The notes under the pieces are model-generated. The model did not search any database and had not been told where the DNA came from. It was given only the letters and a program-made list of their open reading frames with translations. This document shows, in pieces, positions 11,546-23,079 of a DNA stretch of 64,000 nucleotides (within the stretch, counting starts at the first letter, position 1; the number at the start of each line of letters is the position of its first letter). Location of the stretch: contig JACKQL020000007.1 of NCBI GenBank assembly GCA_018296165.2, positions 248,001-312,000 of the forward strand, written 5' to 3'. The position numbers were made by a program, and so were the translations under genes. Origin of the DNA: Termitomyces sp. T153 (Eukaryota > Basidiomycota > Agaricomycetes > Agaricales > Lyophyllaceae).

Positions 11546-11648
11546 GGTAGACAAGGGTTGGGAAAGTTTGACAGGGCATCGGGGGAGGTTCTGGGGGAGT
11601 GGGAGGGTTGGAGGCAATGTGCAGGAGTCCAGGGAATGTGTTGTAACA
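11546..11648 (-). repeat. 3' LTR of element B, first 103 bp (transcript sense)
   Basis: These 103 bp equal the terminal 103 bp of the B 5' LTR (15686-15788) in length and pattern. They continue the fragment that ends at 2503. Element A interrupts them, with GGTAG repeated on both sides. Confidence 0.88.
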
Positions 11649-11864
11649 TCACCCCTCCTTCAGCATCGAGGCCCTTGAGACATGGGGTGTAGGTTGGAGA
11701 TCAGTGGGGATGCAGGAATCAAAGCCAAGTAATATTGATCAAACTGCAGCGAGTGATGGCAGCATGGGAGACAAAGTCAAAGCGTGGCCACCACTCATCA
11801 GGGGGTTTTTCCCAATCAATTAAAAGGCTTGGATGTACTCCAAGGTTCCTGAAAATTTCTTCCC

Positions 11865-11978
11865 ATGTCTTCTTCAGCATCTTCATCTGCATCCCCAGCC
11901 CCCCTCCCTTTTGACAATAGTCCTGTGGGGAACTGGATGGAGGATGATACTGAGCAAGAAGAGTTTGATTGGCGGTAG
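11865..11978 (+). pseudogene. First exon remnant of the antisense gene in element B
   Basis: From ATG at 11865 a 37-residue frame with acidic WMEDDTEQEEFDW matches the first exon of the antisense gene in A and E and stops at 11978. An intron-like stretch ending in ctacag (near 12053) follows. The coiled-coil half of the gene is absent, deleted from B. Confidence 0.55.
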
Positions 11979-14630
11979 CGAGTAACTGCCATGTACAGAA
12001 GTTGTGCGTACATTGTCTTACTTTACTGAGGCAGCTGATTTAGTCCTACAGAATTGTCTGCGGCTGTGGTGGGGTTGTCCAGGGGCTCTACTTCCAAGAG
12101 GGGCCTCAGAGTGACTGTTTCAGGAGTCTGAAATTTGTTCTTTGTTGAGAGATCAATTTTCATTGGAGGAGTGAAGTAGGGCAATGGTGGGGTGGTGACT
12201 CCAGTAGTGGGGTCAAAGCAGGTACCTTCATTGCTCTGGTCGACCTTTTGATAGGTGGGGTTGGTTGCATAGTGTCTTGCAGAATTTGGGGGGAAGTTTT
12301 CTTGGGCATTCTGGCTGGGGTTATGCTGGGGGTTGATAGTGGGGAGGGCAGGGTGGCATCTTCCATGGCAGAGGTAGGGGCGTGGGGTGTCCTTGCTTGT
12401 CATGGATCAAGGCAGCATTTCTCTCAATGTCAATTTGTTGCTAGTGGGGGTAGTGACATCCTTTCAATGTTGATTCAGGGTGGATAGTGATAGGGGTGCT
12501 GCTTGCTTCTTGGGGAATGTATCAGCAGCTTTAGGATATTTCAGGGAGACTACTTCATATGGCGTCTGTTCCTGGATGCTCCAGCAGTGTGGTCCTTGAC
12601 TGATGGTTGCTTTCTTGTGCAAGGGCAGAGGGGTTCAGAGTTGTCAGTTGAGAGCTAGACCCTGTGGAGTGCGTGTTGCAGGAACATTGTCAGTGAGTTC
12701 TTGTTGAGGATTTTCATCATTGGGTGTTGGAGTCAAGATGGGGGCTCCAGAGCTGTGTTACCAGGGTCCAGAGTTGTGTGGAGGGGTCTGGAGTAGCATG
12801 GAGTGGGAGCTTGGGGCATCCTAGACCTCAGGTGGGGTTGTTGGAGTCATCAGGCTTTCAAATTGCTTGGTGGAGAGAACCCAAGGGCCATCTGGGCTTT
12901 GTCCCCTTCACTGTTGGGGCTTCTTGGTTTCAAGATGATTGGGTAAGGGGTCTGTGGGGCAGTCTCAAAGGTGTTGGTGGGGTTTCTTCTCTCCTTGGTA
13001 GGATATGTCAGCAAGTTCAGAATATGCTAGAGAACTACTTTGTGTGGGACCCTTTCTTCCCTATAGTTTGTTCTGGTAGAGTGGCTTCTGTGCTGGGGGT
13101 TTCCTTTGTTGGAGGTGGCATAGTTGGGTGGGTGGAATAGAGGTCTTGTCTGGTACCAGCATGTGGAGAAGGGCAGCCTTGAGCATCCCAGTGTTGAAGG
13201 TTCTGGATCGAGTGGGTGGAGGTTTTGAAGTAGTGGCAGAGGGGTCCAGAGTCATTCCACATTGCAAGTCAGAGTATTGTGGTTCTCCATATTGATTTCA
13301 AGAGTTGTTGGAGCATTTTGTCCCAAGAAGGTGGGGCAGATATGCATATTCCTTCCTTGAGAGAACATGTCAGCATGTTTAGAGCACTCTGGGGAACTAC
13401 TCCATGTGGAATTCTCTTTTCCCTGTAGTTTGTCTGGGGTGATTTATATGCTGAGGGATTCTCTTGCTAGAGGCAGCAGTGTAGAGGTTTTGACTGGCAG
13501 TGCAGTGCAGAGAGGGGGGGTGGCATTGAGCACTTTCAATGTTGGAGGTTCCAGATCAGGTGGAGGGGAGTTGGAGTAGTGGCAGAGGTGTCTGGAGTTA
13601 TTCCTTATTGTGAGTTGGGGTGCTGTGATTCATCCAGGTGACTTTTAGAAGTCGTTGGAGCATTTTTGGGGTGCATTTCAAGGAGGCAGGGTGGAGGTGC
13701 GTGTTCCTTCCTTTCTTGGCCACCTTGGGGCTTGGAAGTTTCTTGGTCTTGTTCTGGAGTTGTTGGAGTTGGGTCAGAGGTATCAGGGTCTTTTCAATTG
13801 TTGGGCAGAGGTGATGGCAGGGTTGACCAAGGGGTCCTAACTGATTCTGGAAGGAGTTTCTGTGATTGGGGCATAGCCTTGGTCTTGGGATCTTGCGTTA
13901 TTGTGAGGTAGGGGTGGGACTGCTGGTTTGAGCTTGATTTCAATGATGGCCAAGCTAGCTTTGGAAGGTTGACTTTCTCAGAGATGGGTGTGGGTAAGAG
14001 TCGGATGATCTTCTGGCATGGTGGTGGGGTTCTGCTATTGGGTTGTGGGTGGAATCAATGCTGTTGGGAACTCGCTGGATTTGTTCCTAATGGTGTGCAG
14101 AGTTGCATTAGGTCAGTGGATCCAAAGGTGGGGTTCAGGGAAATGCATTCTTGGGGTTTCTACATCGTTTGGTAGGGGTGGTGATTTGTTCTTTGTGCAG
14201 CGAGCAACTTCTTATGGCAGGGTTTTGCTATTGTTGTTGGGAGGAGTGTGGGTGCAGTGCCAGAGAAGTTGTTGAGCAATGTATTGAATTATCACTGGAG
14301 ATTTTGAGTACAGATTTGGTGATGTCAGGGTCAACCTTTGTGAGGGGCAGAGCTGGTGGAGAAGGTGGGGGGAGCATGGGAGGTGTCAGCAAGGGTGGTG
14401 CAGGGTTGGGCATGAGCGGAGAGGGTGTCTGTGGAGAGAGTCATTGTATGGATGTAACTGGAGTGAAAGGGACATTTGGTGTCAGATCCATGACTCAATG
14501 TGCCTTGGCAAATTGGGCAGGGCCAAATAAATCATAGTGGTTTCCAAGCATGGGCCGACCATAGACATTGAAAGTGTTTGATGGACATGTGTGCAGAGTT
14601 AGTGCAGACATCACAAACAGGGTAAGGGAG

Positions 14631-14643
14631 AGTCTTGATATTA
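14631..14643 (-). other. Self-priming site (PBS) of element B
   Basis: The site reads agtcttgatatta next to the 5' LTR. It is matched 13/13 by taatatcaagact at 15310-15322 in that LTR. Confidence 0.78.
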
Positions 14644-15788
14644 TATCAGGTTCCGCTGACCATGGGGGCTCAGCTGCACTGGGTGAATCCTGACTAGGTG
14701 GACGTGATTCCCTGCACTGATGACTGGGCACTTGGAGAGGTCCTAAACACAGAGGGCTTGCAAGAATAAGGGGTGGGAAGTGATCTGAGCAAGTCCGAGG
14801 TGGTCCAGAGGAGTCAGGGACAGGTTGCAGGGACAGGGTTGGACTTGGTGGGGCACCAGGTACAAGTCTGTAAGCAAGTTTTATAGGTGCAGAGGAAGCA
14901 GAGGCTATGTGAGTGATGGGAGTGGAGCTGGAGCTTGATGGGGGATTGACAGAAGTTGATGGAGTTCAGAACCAAGTGTGTAGCAAGGTCTGGAGTTGGT
15001 TAAAAGAATGTGTTGATGTTCATAATTGTGAGCGTGGAGTTTGTAAAGGCATTAGAGTTGGAGAAGACTTGAACACAATAGGCAGAATGGATCAAACAAG
15101 ATGAGATGGAGCTGAATGGAATGAAATAGAGTTGAGACAAGATTGAGATGAGAACAAAAATAGATTCAGGCAGAGATACAAAATGATAACAAGAATGATG
15201 ATGGATAGAGATGAAACAAGACTGGGAGACTGAGATCAAGAGAAATGTAACATGGAACACAAAACACAAGAGGGAAGCAATCAGACCATAGGTAACTTTA
15301 AGCAATAGGTAATATCAAGACTAGAGTATGAAGAGCTACTCTATGACTTATATACTGACTACTGGGGAGCTCTGGGGGATGTTGGCTGTGGTGGCGGGAC
15401 TTGGCAGAGCTTAGCAGAGTCAACAGGTGTTGGTTGTGATCATGGGGCAGGCCACATTGATATATTGATGGGATCAATTGGGAATGCAGGCCATCCTGAG
15501 GTCATTGTGATACTTTGGAGTGGGTCTGAGGAACCAGGGTAGTGAGTCAATGACATGTGATGGAGTCAGAAATGGTGGGAGGATGGTTCCAGGGCTCAGG
15601 AGATTTAAGAGAAGTGTTGGCAGCTGCAGGGAAGATGTCAGAGTTGGCCAGGGGGCTATTGAAGTTAGCCAGAGTGGGCACAAAGGGTAGATGAGGGTGG
15701 GGGAAGTTCAATGGGGCATTGGGGGAGGTTCTGGAGGAGCAGGAGGGTTGGAGGCAATGTGCAGGGGTCCAGGGAATGGGTCATAACA
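14644..15788 (-). repeat. 5' LTR of element B
   Basis: The LTR is 1145 bp, TATCAGG (worn TGTCAGG) to TCATAACA. The priming site on its left marks it as the 5' LTR of a leftward element. On its right the plus strand reads AGATGAGTTGG, the integrase gene of element C. Confidence 0.88.
15310..15354 (-). promoter_or_regulatory. Core promoter of the B LTR: TATA box and predicted transcript start
   Basis: On the minus strand TATATAAG starts at 15354. AGTCTTGATATTA, the exact complement of the priming site, starts 32 bp later at 15322. Confidence 0.62.
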
Positions 15789-16972
15789 AGATGAGTTGGA
15801 GAGTCTTACAAATTCCTGGATGTTCCTGGAGTTTGTGGTCATGGTGTTTCCAGAGTATGTCAAGACAAATGGACTTGTGGTCCAGAGCATAGATTTGTCC
15901 ACTCTGGAGCAGGAGGCAGAGGTCCAGAGACAGTGTGAAGGGGTTGTCAGCATTCAACTTGTTGGTGGAGCTGTTGCAGAAGTTGTGCTGGGTGAAGAAG
16001 GGGTCCAGAGGTGAGTTTCTGATTTGGTGGAGGATTCCTTCTTCATTCATAATTAACATGGCATGCAAATGCTCAGGGAGGATTACCACTTGATGATTGA
16101 ATGCATTCTGCTCAGCAGCTTCAAATGACTTCTTTGGATACACATTGGACCTCTGAGTAAGGGCATTGGGCTTTGTGCCAAGTCATCTGAGGCAGTAGTG
16201 GATGGTGAAGTTGTACTCTGAGAGGGTTTCAGACCATTGAGCTTGGCAGCAGCTGAGCTGTTTTGTGGTTGTGAAATACTGCAGGCTGTTGTGGTTGGAG
16301 TAGACTTGAATGCAGTGTGAAGATCCTTTGAGGTAGGCCCTCCACTGACAGAAGGCTTCAATGATTGCAAGGAGTTCTTTATTATAGATATTGTAGTTGA
16401 GTTCCACAGAGATCATTGAGTGAGTGTAGAAGGTGATGGAGTGGAGATCCTTGCCCCCAGAGTCCAACTGGGAGAGTATTCTGGCAATGGTGTAGTTGGA
16501 GGCATTGCATTCGAGTATAATTGGTAGAGAGGGGTCAAAATGGCAGAGGATCAGAGTGGAGGTGAAGGCCTTTTTGAGGAGGAGGAACACACTTTGGCAC
16601 TTGCTATCCCAGTCCCAGGGAGTGTCCTTCTGTGTGAGTCAATTGAGGGGTTTGGTGATTCCAGAGTAGTTGTCAATGAATTGGTGATAAAAGTTAGCAA
16701 ACCCCAAAAATGACTGTACCTCCTTGAAGTTCTGTGGCAGGGGCCAGTTGAGAATGGCTTCAACCTTGGTGGGGTCCATGCATATACTGTCAGGAGTGAT
16801 GATAACTCCAAAGTATTCAGCCTCTATTATATGAAAGGAGCATTTCTCAGGTTTGGCATGAAGGTGGTATTCTTGGAGTTGTTCTAGGATGTGGCAGACA
16901 TGCTCTGGATGCTCCTCCAATGAATTCAAGTAGATCAGTATGTCATCCAAGTATACAATAATGAAGACATCA
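15789..16972 (-). pseudogene. Pol of element C: end of reverse transcriptase, RNase H and start of integrase
   Basis: Read leftwards this has the reverse transcriptase active site VYLDDILIY near 16945 and the thumb block NWPLPQNFKEVQSFLGF. RNase H follows (LECNASNYTIARILSQ, then ELLAIIEAF), then the integrase zinc-binding start (HHDHKL near 15815). It breaks off at 15789, where B is inserted. The remaining integrase resumes at 38479 on the plus strand. Several stops and frame changes show it is dead. The first two thirds of pol, gag and the end of the 5' LTR are deleted at about 16972. Confidence 0.88.
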
Positions 16973-17754
16973 ATGGGCTTCAGGGCTGAGTGAGGGGTGA
17001 GGTCCAGAGTTGTTGTAGGGATGTTTGAAGGTTGTAGTGCATGTGCGGGGTTTTGTAACAACATTAGAGATAAAAGGGACTTAGGAAAACAAAGAAAACA
17101 GAGACAGTTGAGGCAAGATGGAGATGAGACAAGACAGAACTGAGAAAAGAAATAGATTCAAGGCTAAAAATAGAAACAGAGAAGAAACAGAGGGAGATAC
17201 AAGACACAAGTAACCAGTTAATGCAATATCAAGACTAGAATATAAGGTGCTACTCTACAACTTATATACTGACTACTGGAGAGCTCTGAAGGACAGCAGG
17301 TGTGGCAGCGGGGCTTGACAGAGCCATGCAGAGTCAATGGGTGTTGGTTGTGATCAGGGGCAGGCTGCAGCAATATTCTGATGGGATCAGTTGGGAACAT
17401 GGGCCATTCTAGGGTCATTGTAATGCTCCAGGCAGACCAGGCAGAGGAGTTGGTGATGTATGCCAGAGTCAGAAACAGTGGGGGAGGGTCCTAGGGGCTT
17501 GGGAGAGTCAAGGGAAGCCTTGATGGCTGCAGAGAAGGCATCAGAGTCAGCCAGGGGGCCATTGAGGTTTGCCAGAGAAGGTGTCAGAGTTAGCCAGGGG
17601 GCTGTCAGGGTTTGCCAGAGAAGCATTGGAGTTATTTAGAGTGGGAACAGGGGGTGGACAAAGGTTGGGGGAGTTTGATGGGGTGTTGGGGAGAGCTCTG
17701 GAGAAGCGAGCAGGCTAGGAATGAGGTCAGGGATCCATGGAGTGGGTCATGACA
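16973..17754 (-). repeat. Truncated 5' LTR of element C
   Basis: These 782 bp match the C 3' LTR (41772-42824) but lack about 270 bp at the transcript-3' end. There the LTR is fused to reverse transcriptase at a point with 2-4 bases of shared sequence. The outer end is GTCATGACA at 17754. The adjoining ATGAT is the reverse complement of ATCAT, found after the 3' LTR at 42825. Confidence 0.85.
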
Positions 17755-20577
17755 ATGATATCTGCTCATCTCACCTTTATCCCTGCAAATTTTTGTCCCA
17801 CTTTTCCATTTATCCATCTCATGCTGGACACCTAATTTGGTTTTATCATGCTTTAAAGCACTATACTCAACCTCTCAATGAGCTGACTTGCAAAAATTTG
17901 AGAACATCATTTGAATTTGGTGTCATTGCACCCAAGTTTCCTTTGAAAAAAATTGTTGTTAATGCTATATATACTTGCTCATTTTCTTGAGTGTAGGCTC
18001 CAATGGCTTAATCTTATGCCTTGTCATATCAGTCAACTGTTACCTTCATCTGTGACCATTTTCTCAGAGCAAACAGGTTTTTATCACCTTGCTGTCCATA
18101 CTTTTGGTGAAATTGTTACCTAGGCTCTCATGATTCCTGAAGATCCACCATTGCATGCTACAAACTTTCAAAATAATAAGCTTTTTTTGATGCAATTGTT
18201 AGGTCACATTGAAAATTCAAATGGTAGCAACTCTCAATCATCAACTAACTATTTTCCAAATAAGGTTTACAGTCTATTCTATGTTCTCTTCATCCTTCAC
18301 ACAGACCTGTCTTTGTCACATCTCATAGCAGTATGTCAGATGCTATTGTTCAAAGTTTTCAGTCTTGCTATATTGCTTTAATGCATTGTCAAACTTCTAC
18401 CATTCATCAGTATATATTAAGCTTGCAGCCTTTTACCTCAAATTTTCCTTTCAATTTCAGAGATTCTGTTCAATTATTACTTGAAATAGAATATTCTTCT
18501 ACTATATTTACAACATTGACTACTTGCCCTGAATCTCAGTGTAACAAGTTTGAAAAATTATTGTGTGCTAACCAAAAACAGTTTAATGCTAACCTATCTG
18601 CCAAACATGTTGCTGATGTTGCATCCTCATGGCCAAATGTACCCTCTGATTACCTCATTCTAAATCATGCATACAATTACTGTCTTGCTACAAATTGAAC
18701 TCCTTCTCTAATTTGTGCTGTTTGTGCATGCCAGCAAACCCTGTCTTTTGTTCATTCTATACCCCTCAAGAGTAAGCATGATGTTCAGGCTTTAAATTTA
18801 TCTCTTTTAAGTTCATTTGATGCCTACTTTAATGGTATCTTCTCTTTATCATTCAATAGTTATTATAACTTAATATTAGGTCTCTGTGGTTTTGCATCAG
18901 ATTTAACTGTAATTCAGATTTGTAGTGATTGTTGTTTTGATCTGCCTTGTCTAATCATTTATATTGTGGAGAACTGCCTCAAGAATTTGCTGATCTCACT
19001 TGGATAGAGCAAATGACTTGTGCTATTTATTGCAACAGTGCCTATGTTATATGCCTTCATCCATCATCTGATCCTAAGCAGCCCAGAATTTTTCATGGAA
19101 ATTCATGTGCCCATGATATGAATATAGTTTTAACTGCTTCTGTTCTACCTTAAACCCTTGATAACATCAATGGTCTGTTATTTATTAGGCCTGGTCAATT
19201 TAAGAAAAATGCATTGAGAAACATTTTTTGTGTTCAAAAACATAAAATTTGGAATTTTCTCTTATGGTTGAAAAATGAAGCAAAAAATCCACTATATCAA
19301 GATATAATTTTTGATAAGAAATCTATTGAAATGTACCCAGAGGATCATACTCTTTCAGGCATAGATGATCATATTATACATGACACTAAATTATCTGTTA
19401 AAACTACTTTTAATAGTGAGACTGCTGGTTTGTCTAATCATCTTGCTTTAGAGGTTCAAGCACCTGAAATGTGTGTTGGCTCTGAATCAGGTTCTACAGT
19501 TTTTATAGAACACATGGGTGTAGCTGATCCTGAAAGTGTTAAAATTCATGGTCAATCTTTTACAGCATCAGCTTTGCAATCTTTGGTACCAAAATATTAC
19601 TATAAACCTGATAATGTGCCTGATCTTATAATTTATAGAGGTACTGGTGCAATTAATGAGTATAATAATCCTTATTCATTTCCTCACATGTTTCTTACTT
19701 TGTTTCCTTATGATTGTGGAGGTTTTCATGATTCTAAGTGCTCTACCAAACTTGGTTTTCAAGTCCATGTCAATTATTTAATGGATTTAGCAGATCAAAT
19801 ATTTCACTATCATTACTCATTTATGTTTATAGCACTGAATATTATTCAGTGCAGAACTGCACACTTATATACTAGCTTCACTGTCAAGACATCACATTTT
19901 AATATTATTACTGAAGAACTAGTGTCATTATCTTCTGATACTCTTCTTTCAGCTGCAAAACACTTAGAAAATAATGGTAATCCACAATTACTTTCAGATG
20001 ATGAAAAGAAACTGTATAGTCTTCTTAAAGAAGTTAATACAATTGCTTTCCATGTTCCTGGATCTCAATCTTCTAGATTAAATGCAAAATGAAATATGCA
20101 ACTACTCTGGTTATTTTGGTATGCCTATTCTTTATTTTATTGCTAATCCTAATGCTGTTCATAGTCTTATATTTCAAGTTATGTATGGTGATACTTATTT
20201 TGATGAACAATATCCTCTTATTGTTAATAGCACTATAAGAGCTTTATGTTTGGCTAAAGACCCTGTTGCATGCTGCTGGTTTCTTTTATTTCTCTTCATT
20301 GTATATTTAAACATCTTGATTGGGACTTTAACAAAGAGAAAAGCTCTGTTGAAGGTGGTATTTTAAGTCATTTAGCTGCATTTTATGAATTAACAGAAAG
20401 AGGTCAATGGCATGCTCATTTTTTAATTTGGCTTGTTGGTGCACTCAATCCTTCAGATATTCATGCTAAATCAAAGTCTGAACCCTGGATATTGGTTTTT
20501 ATGACAGCATCATCCACCACCACCTTCCTGATATTGAATTAGATGTTGATCCTAAATATGAACCTCATGTTGAACAC
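17755..20577 (+). mobile_element. Helitron fragment, AT-rich and CpG-poor
   Basis: This stretch is sharply AT-rich against its GC-rich neighbours and almost without CpG. Its reading frames match fungal Helitron proteins: a DUF6570-like part and then the Helitron N-terminal replication-protein-like domain. No helicase part is present, because element E cuts it at 20577. The left edge is the insertion point of element C. The frame ending at 17990 is continuous with a minus-strand frame at 42825-43013 once C is removed and the inversion undone. Confidence 0.85.
18940..20577 (+). pseudogene. Helitron transposase fragment (DUF6570 and Helitron-like N domain)
   Basis: The start (18947-19153) carries HLYCGELPQEF, LTWIEQMTCAIY and HGNSCAHDMNIV, a pattern known from the DUF6570 region of fungal Helitrons. 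The next frame (19214-20092) carries FLLWLKNEAKNPLY, YSFPHMFLTLFPYDCGGF and CSTKLGFQVHVNYLMDLAD, typical of the Helitron_like_N domain. Frames at 20082 and 20270 continue with FGMPILYFIANPN and ERGQWHAHFLIWL, the latter holding the HxH of the rolling-circle site (HAHF). Stops and frameshifts break the gene at least three times. The helicase domain is missing. Confidence 0.85.
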
Positions 20578-21738
20578 TGTCAGGTTCCGCTGACCTCGGG
20601 GGCTCAGCTGCACTGGGCGAGTCCTTACTAGGCGGGCGTGATCCCCTTGCACTGGTAACCAAACACTCGAAGACGTTCCGGGCCATGGTGGCTCGTGCGG
20701 GTAGTTGGGGGGATGTGATCCAGACAGATCCGGGGAGGCCCGGAGAAGTCGGGTTGTGAGGAAACGAGACGGTCTTGGCAGGGTTCAGGCAGAAGGCCAT
20801 ACGGGGGATTTGCGGAGGCGAAGGATGAGGCGGCTGTGTGATCAGTGGGAGCAGAGCCGGGTTTTGATGGGAGATCATTTGGAGCTGATGGAGTCCGGGA
20901 CTGAGTGAAGAGCTAGGTTTGGACCTGGTAAAGGAGTGTCGGGGTTCATAATTGTAATCGCGGAGTTCGTGAGGTTGTTAAGGTTGATGAAGACTTGGAC
21001 ACACTGATTGGACGGAGTCACCAAGACAGCGTCAGACAAAATGGGATGGTGTTGATATGGGACAAGAGTAGATTCGAATAGAGATACAAAACGATAACGA
21101 GAATGATAACGAAATGGAGACGAGACAAGACCGGGAGACTGAGATGAGACCGGGAGACTGAGATAAGATCGGGAGACTGAGATAAGGAAACGAGACATGA
21201 AACACGAAACATGAAAAGGAAACAATCAGACCATAGGTAACGTTAAGCAATATCCAGACTAGGGTACAAAGAGTTACTCGATGACTTATATAATGACTAC
21301 TGGAGGACTTCGGGGTACATCGGCTGTGGCGGCGGGGCTTGGCGGAGCTCGACGGAGGGGGCGGGTGTCGGTTGTGATTGAGGATTGTGCCGCGCTGATA
21401 CGTTGATGGGATCATTGGAGAATGCGGGTTGCCCCGAGGTTGTCGTGATACTCCGAAATAGGTCAGAGGAACCAGGGTGTTGAGTTGATGATGGGTGGCG
21501 AAGATCGGGAACAGCGGGGGTGGTTCTCGGGGTTCGGGAGGCCCAGGGTAAGTGTCAGTGGCTGCGGGGCAGGCACCGAAGTTGGCCAGGGGGCCGTCGG
21601 AGTTAGCCGGGGAGGCGTTGGAGTTAGCCGAAGTAGGCGCGGGGCATGGGCGGAAGTTCGGCGGAGCGTTGGGGGTCCCTTTGGGGGTTCAGGGGGTTGA
21701 TGGATGATGTGCGGGGTTTTGGGGAATGGGTCGTGACA
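20578..21738 (-). repeat. 3' LTR of element E
   Basis: TGTCAGG to GTCGTGACA, 1161 bp, with three units of the 21-bp U3 repeat at about 21570-21632. Confidence 0.92.
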
Positions 21739-21949
21739 TCACCCCCCTTTCAGCGTCGAGACCCTTCGAGACGCGGGGGCAGGACGGGGATTGGCGGGGT
21801 GTGGGAGTCAAAGCTGAGCAATATTGATCAATCCGCAGCGAGTGATAGCAGCGTGGGAGACGAAGTCGAAGCGCGGCCGCCGTTTCGTCAGGGTCCTCCT
21901 CAATCAATTAAAAGCTTTGGGCGTGCCCCGGGGTTTCCCAAATTTTGTC

Positions 21950-23079
21950 ATGTCTTCCCCCAGCATTCCAGTAGTCTCTCCTGCCGATTTGGACGAGGTG
22001 GTGGTGTACGACAGTGGGGGTGAGGAGTTCAAGCGTTGGCGCCGGGGTAGCGTCAGGGACCGGAGTCGTGAGTGTTGTTGACCTTTCTTTTCGGATGATT
22101 GACGGGGCTCCCTTAGAGTCGTCCGTGGTAGTGGTAGTGGATTTTCCGGGGGTTCCGAAATGGACCAAGTTTTGTCCCGCATTGCCAAAGGGGAAGGGGG
22201 CGTCCTCGGCAATGGTTCGGGGGAAGCGTCGAGCTTCCCCGCCCTCGGGGGCGGGACCCAGCAAGAGACCGCATGGGCGCGAGTTGTCGGCGGGGCCTCC
22301 AGAGTCCTCCCTCTTTTCTCCTGTCCCGGGCGTCCCCTTGGAACGGTCGTCGAGTCCCCCCGCGCCGATTCCTTCGATCACGGAGGTCTTCCTTCACAAG
22401 CAGGTGGAGGCCTTGACGACGTCGTTGGCAGTATGGGAGGGTGAGCTCTGACAGGCAAGGGAGGATCATGACGCGGCGCAGACGGAGAAGGAAGTGATGG
22501 AGCGGGAGAGGAATACTTCGGTGCGCGTGGCGACGGAGCAAGCACTAGAGGTGCGGGGTTTGCGGGAGCGTCTGGCGCAGGTGGAGGGGCAGCCCGCGGG
22601 GGAAGCGGAGGGGCGGGGACAAGTTCCGGAGGGGGATGCGTTGTGGGTGGAGCTGGAGGTGGTGAGGCGGAGGGAGGATTGGCTGGCCAACGAGGCCACC
22701 TCGGGTTGTGCGGGGATCCTTTGTGAGTTGTCTCCCGTACCTCCGTTTGTTATTGACGGTTCATTTTCTGGGTTTAGGCTGGGTGCGGGAGCATCGGGTC
22801 CTCTTGGACAGTGCCTCCGCGGCGTTCGCGTCGATTCAGGACGGGTTGATGCAGGGGTCCGCAGTCCAGCCTCCGGAGTTGCAGCAGGGGATGGCGCGAT
22901 TGGAGAGGTTGTTGGTGGGGCATTGGCGGCGCAATGCGGTGGCCCTGGGGTTGTGGTGGGAGGTGGCGGCCAATGCGGGGGAGGCATTGCCGGGGTTGGC
23001 GGAGATCTTAGCGGTGGTGCGGGCCCAGATGGAGGTCGACCTGGGGGTTGGATTGCCGGGGGGTCCAGGGAGGGAGTGA
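21950..23079 (+). pseudogene. Antisense accessory gene of element E, short form with two introns and one stop
   Basis: The gene lies on the strand opposite to the element. Exons are 21950-22067, 22117-22722 and 22778-23079, joined by introns of 49 and 55 bp with GTGAGT donors and AG acceptors. The sum is 1026 bases, exactly 342 codons, so frame is kept across both introns. Exon 1 has acidic EVVVYDSGGEEF. Exon 2 has a basic RGKRRASPPSG block and a long coiled coil (HKQVEALTTSLAVWE to about AEGRGQ). Exon 3 has WVREHRVLLDS and a leucine-rich end. One TGA at 22449-22451 replaces TGG (Trp in element A). The Zn2Cys6 cluster of the long form is absent. Function unknown. Confidence 0.75.

Larger units (their letters stand above)
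11649..14643 (-). mobile_element. Interior of element B: non-autonomous LTR retrotransposon
   Basis: Between the 3' LTR of B (ending here at 11648) and its 5' LTR (14644-15788) lie about 3 kb without polymerase genes. The left end carries the first exon of the antisense gene. The middle is a coding-poor, G-rich interior like that of A and E. The right end carries a gag-start remnant (about 14495-14610) and the priming site. B is inserted in the integrase gene of C, with CATCT at 15789-15793 (as AGATG) and at 38479-38483. Confidence 0.85.

Noticed and set aside
15600..17060. A 141-codon minus-strand frame reading from LTR into reverse transcriptase as if one protein
   Set aside because: Its first 30 codons are LTR sequence, shown by comparison with the C 3' LTR at about 42450-42510. 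The joint is a deletion.
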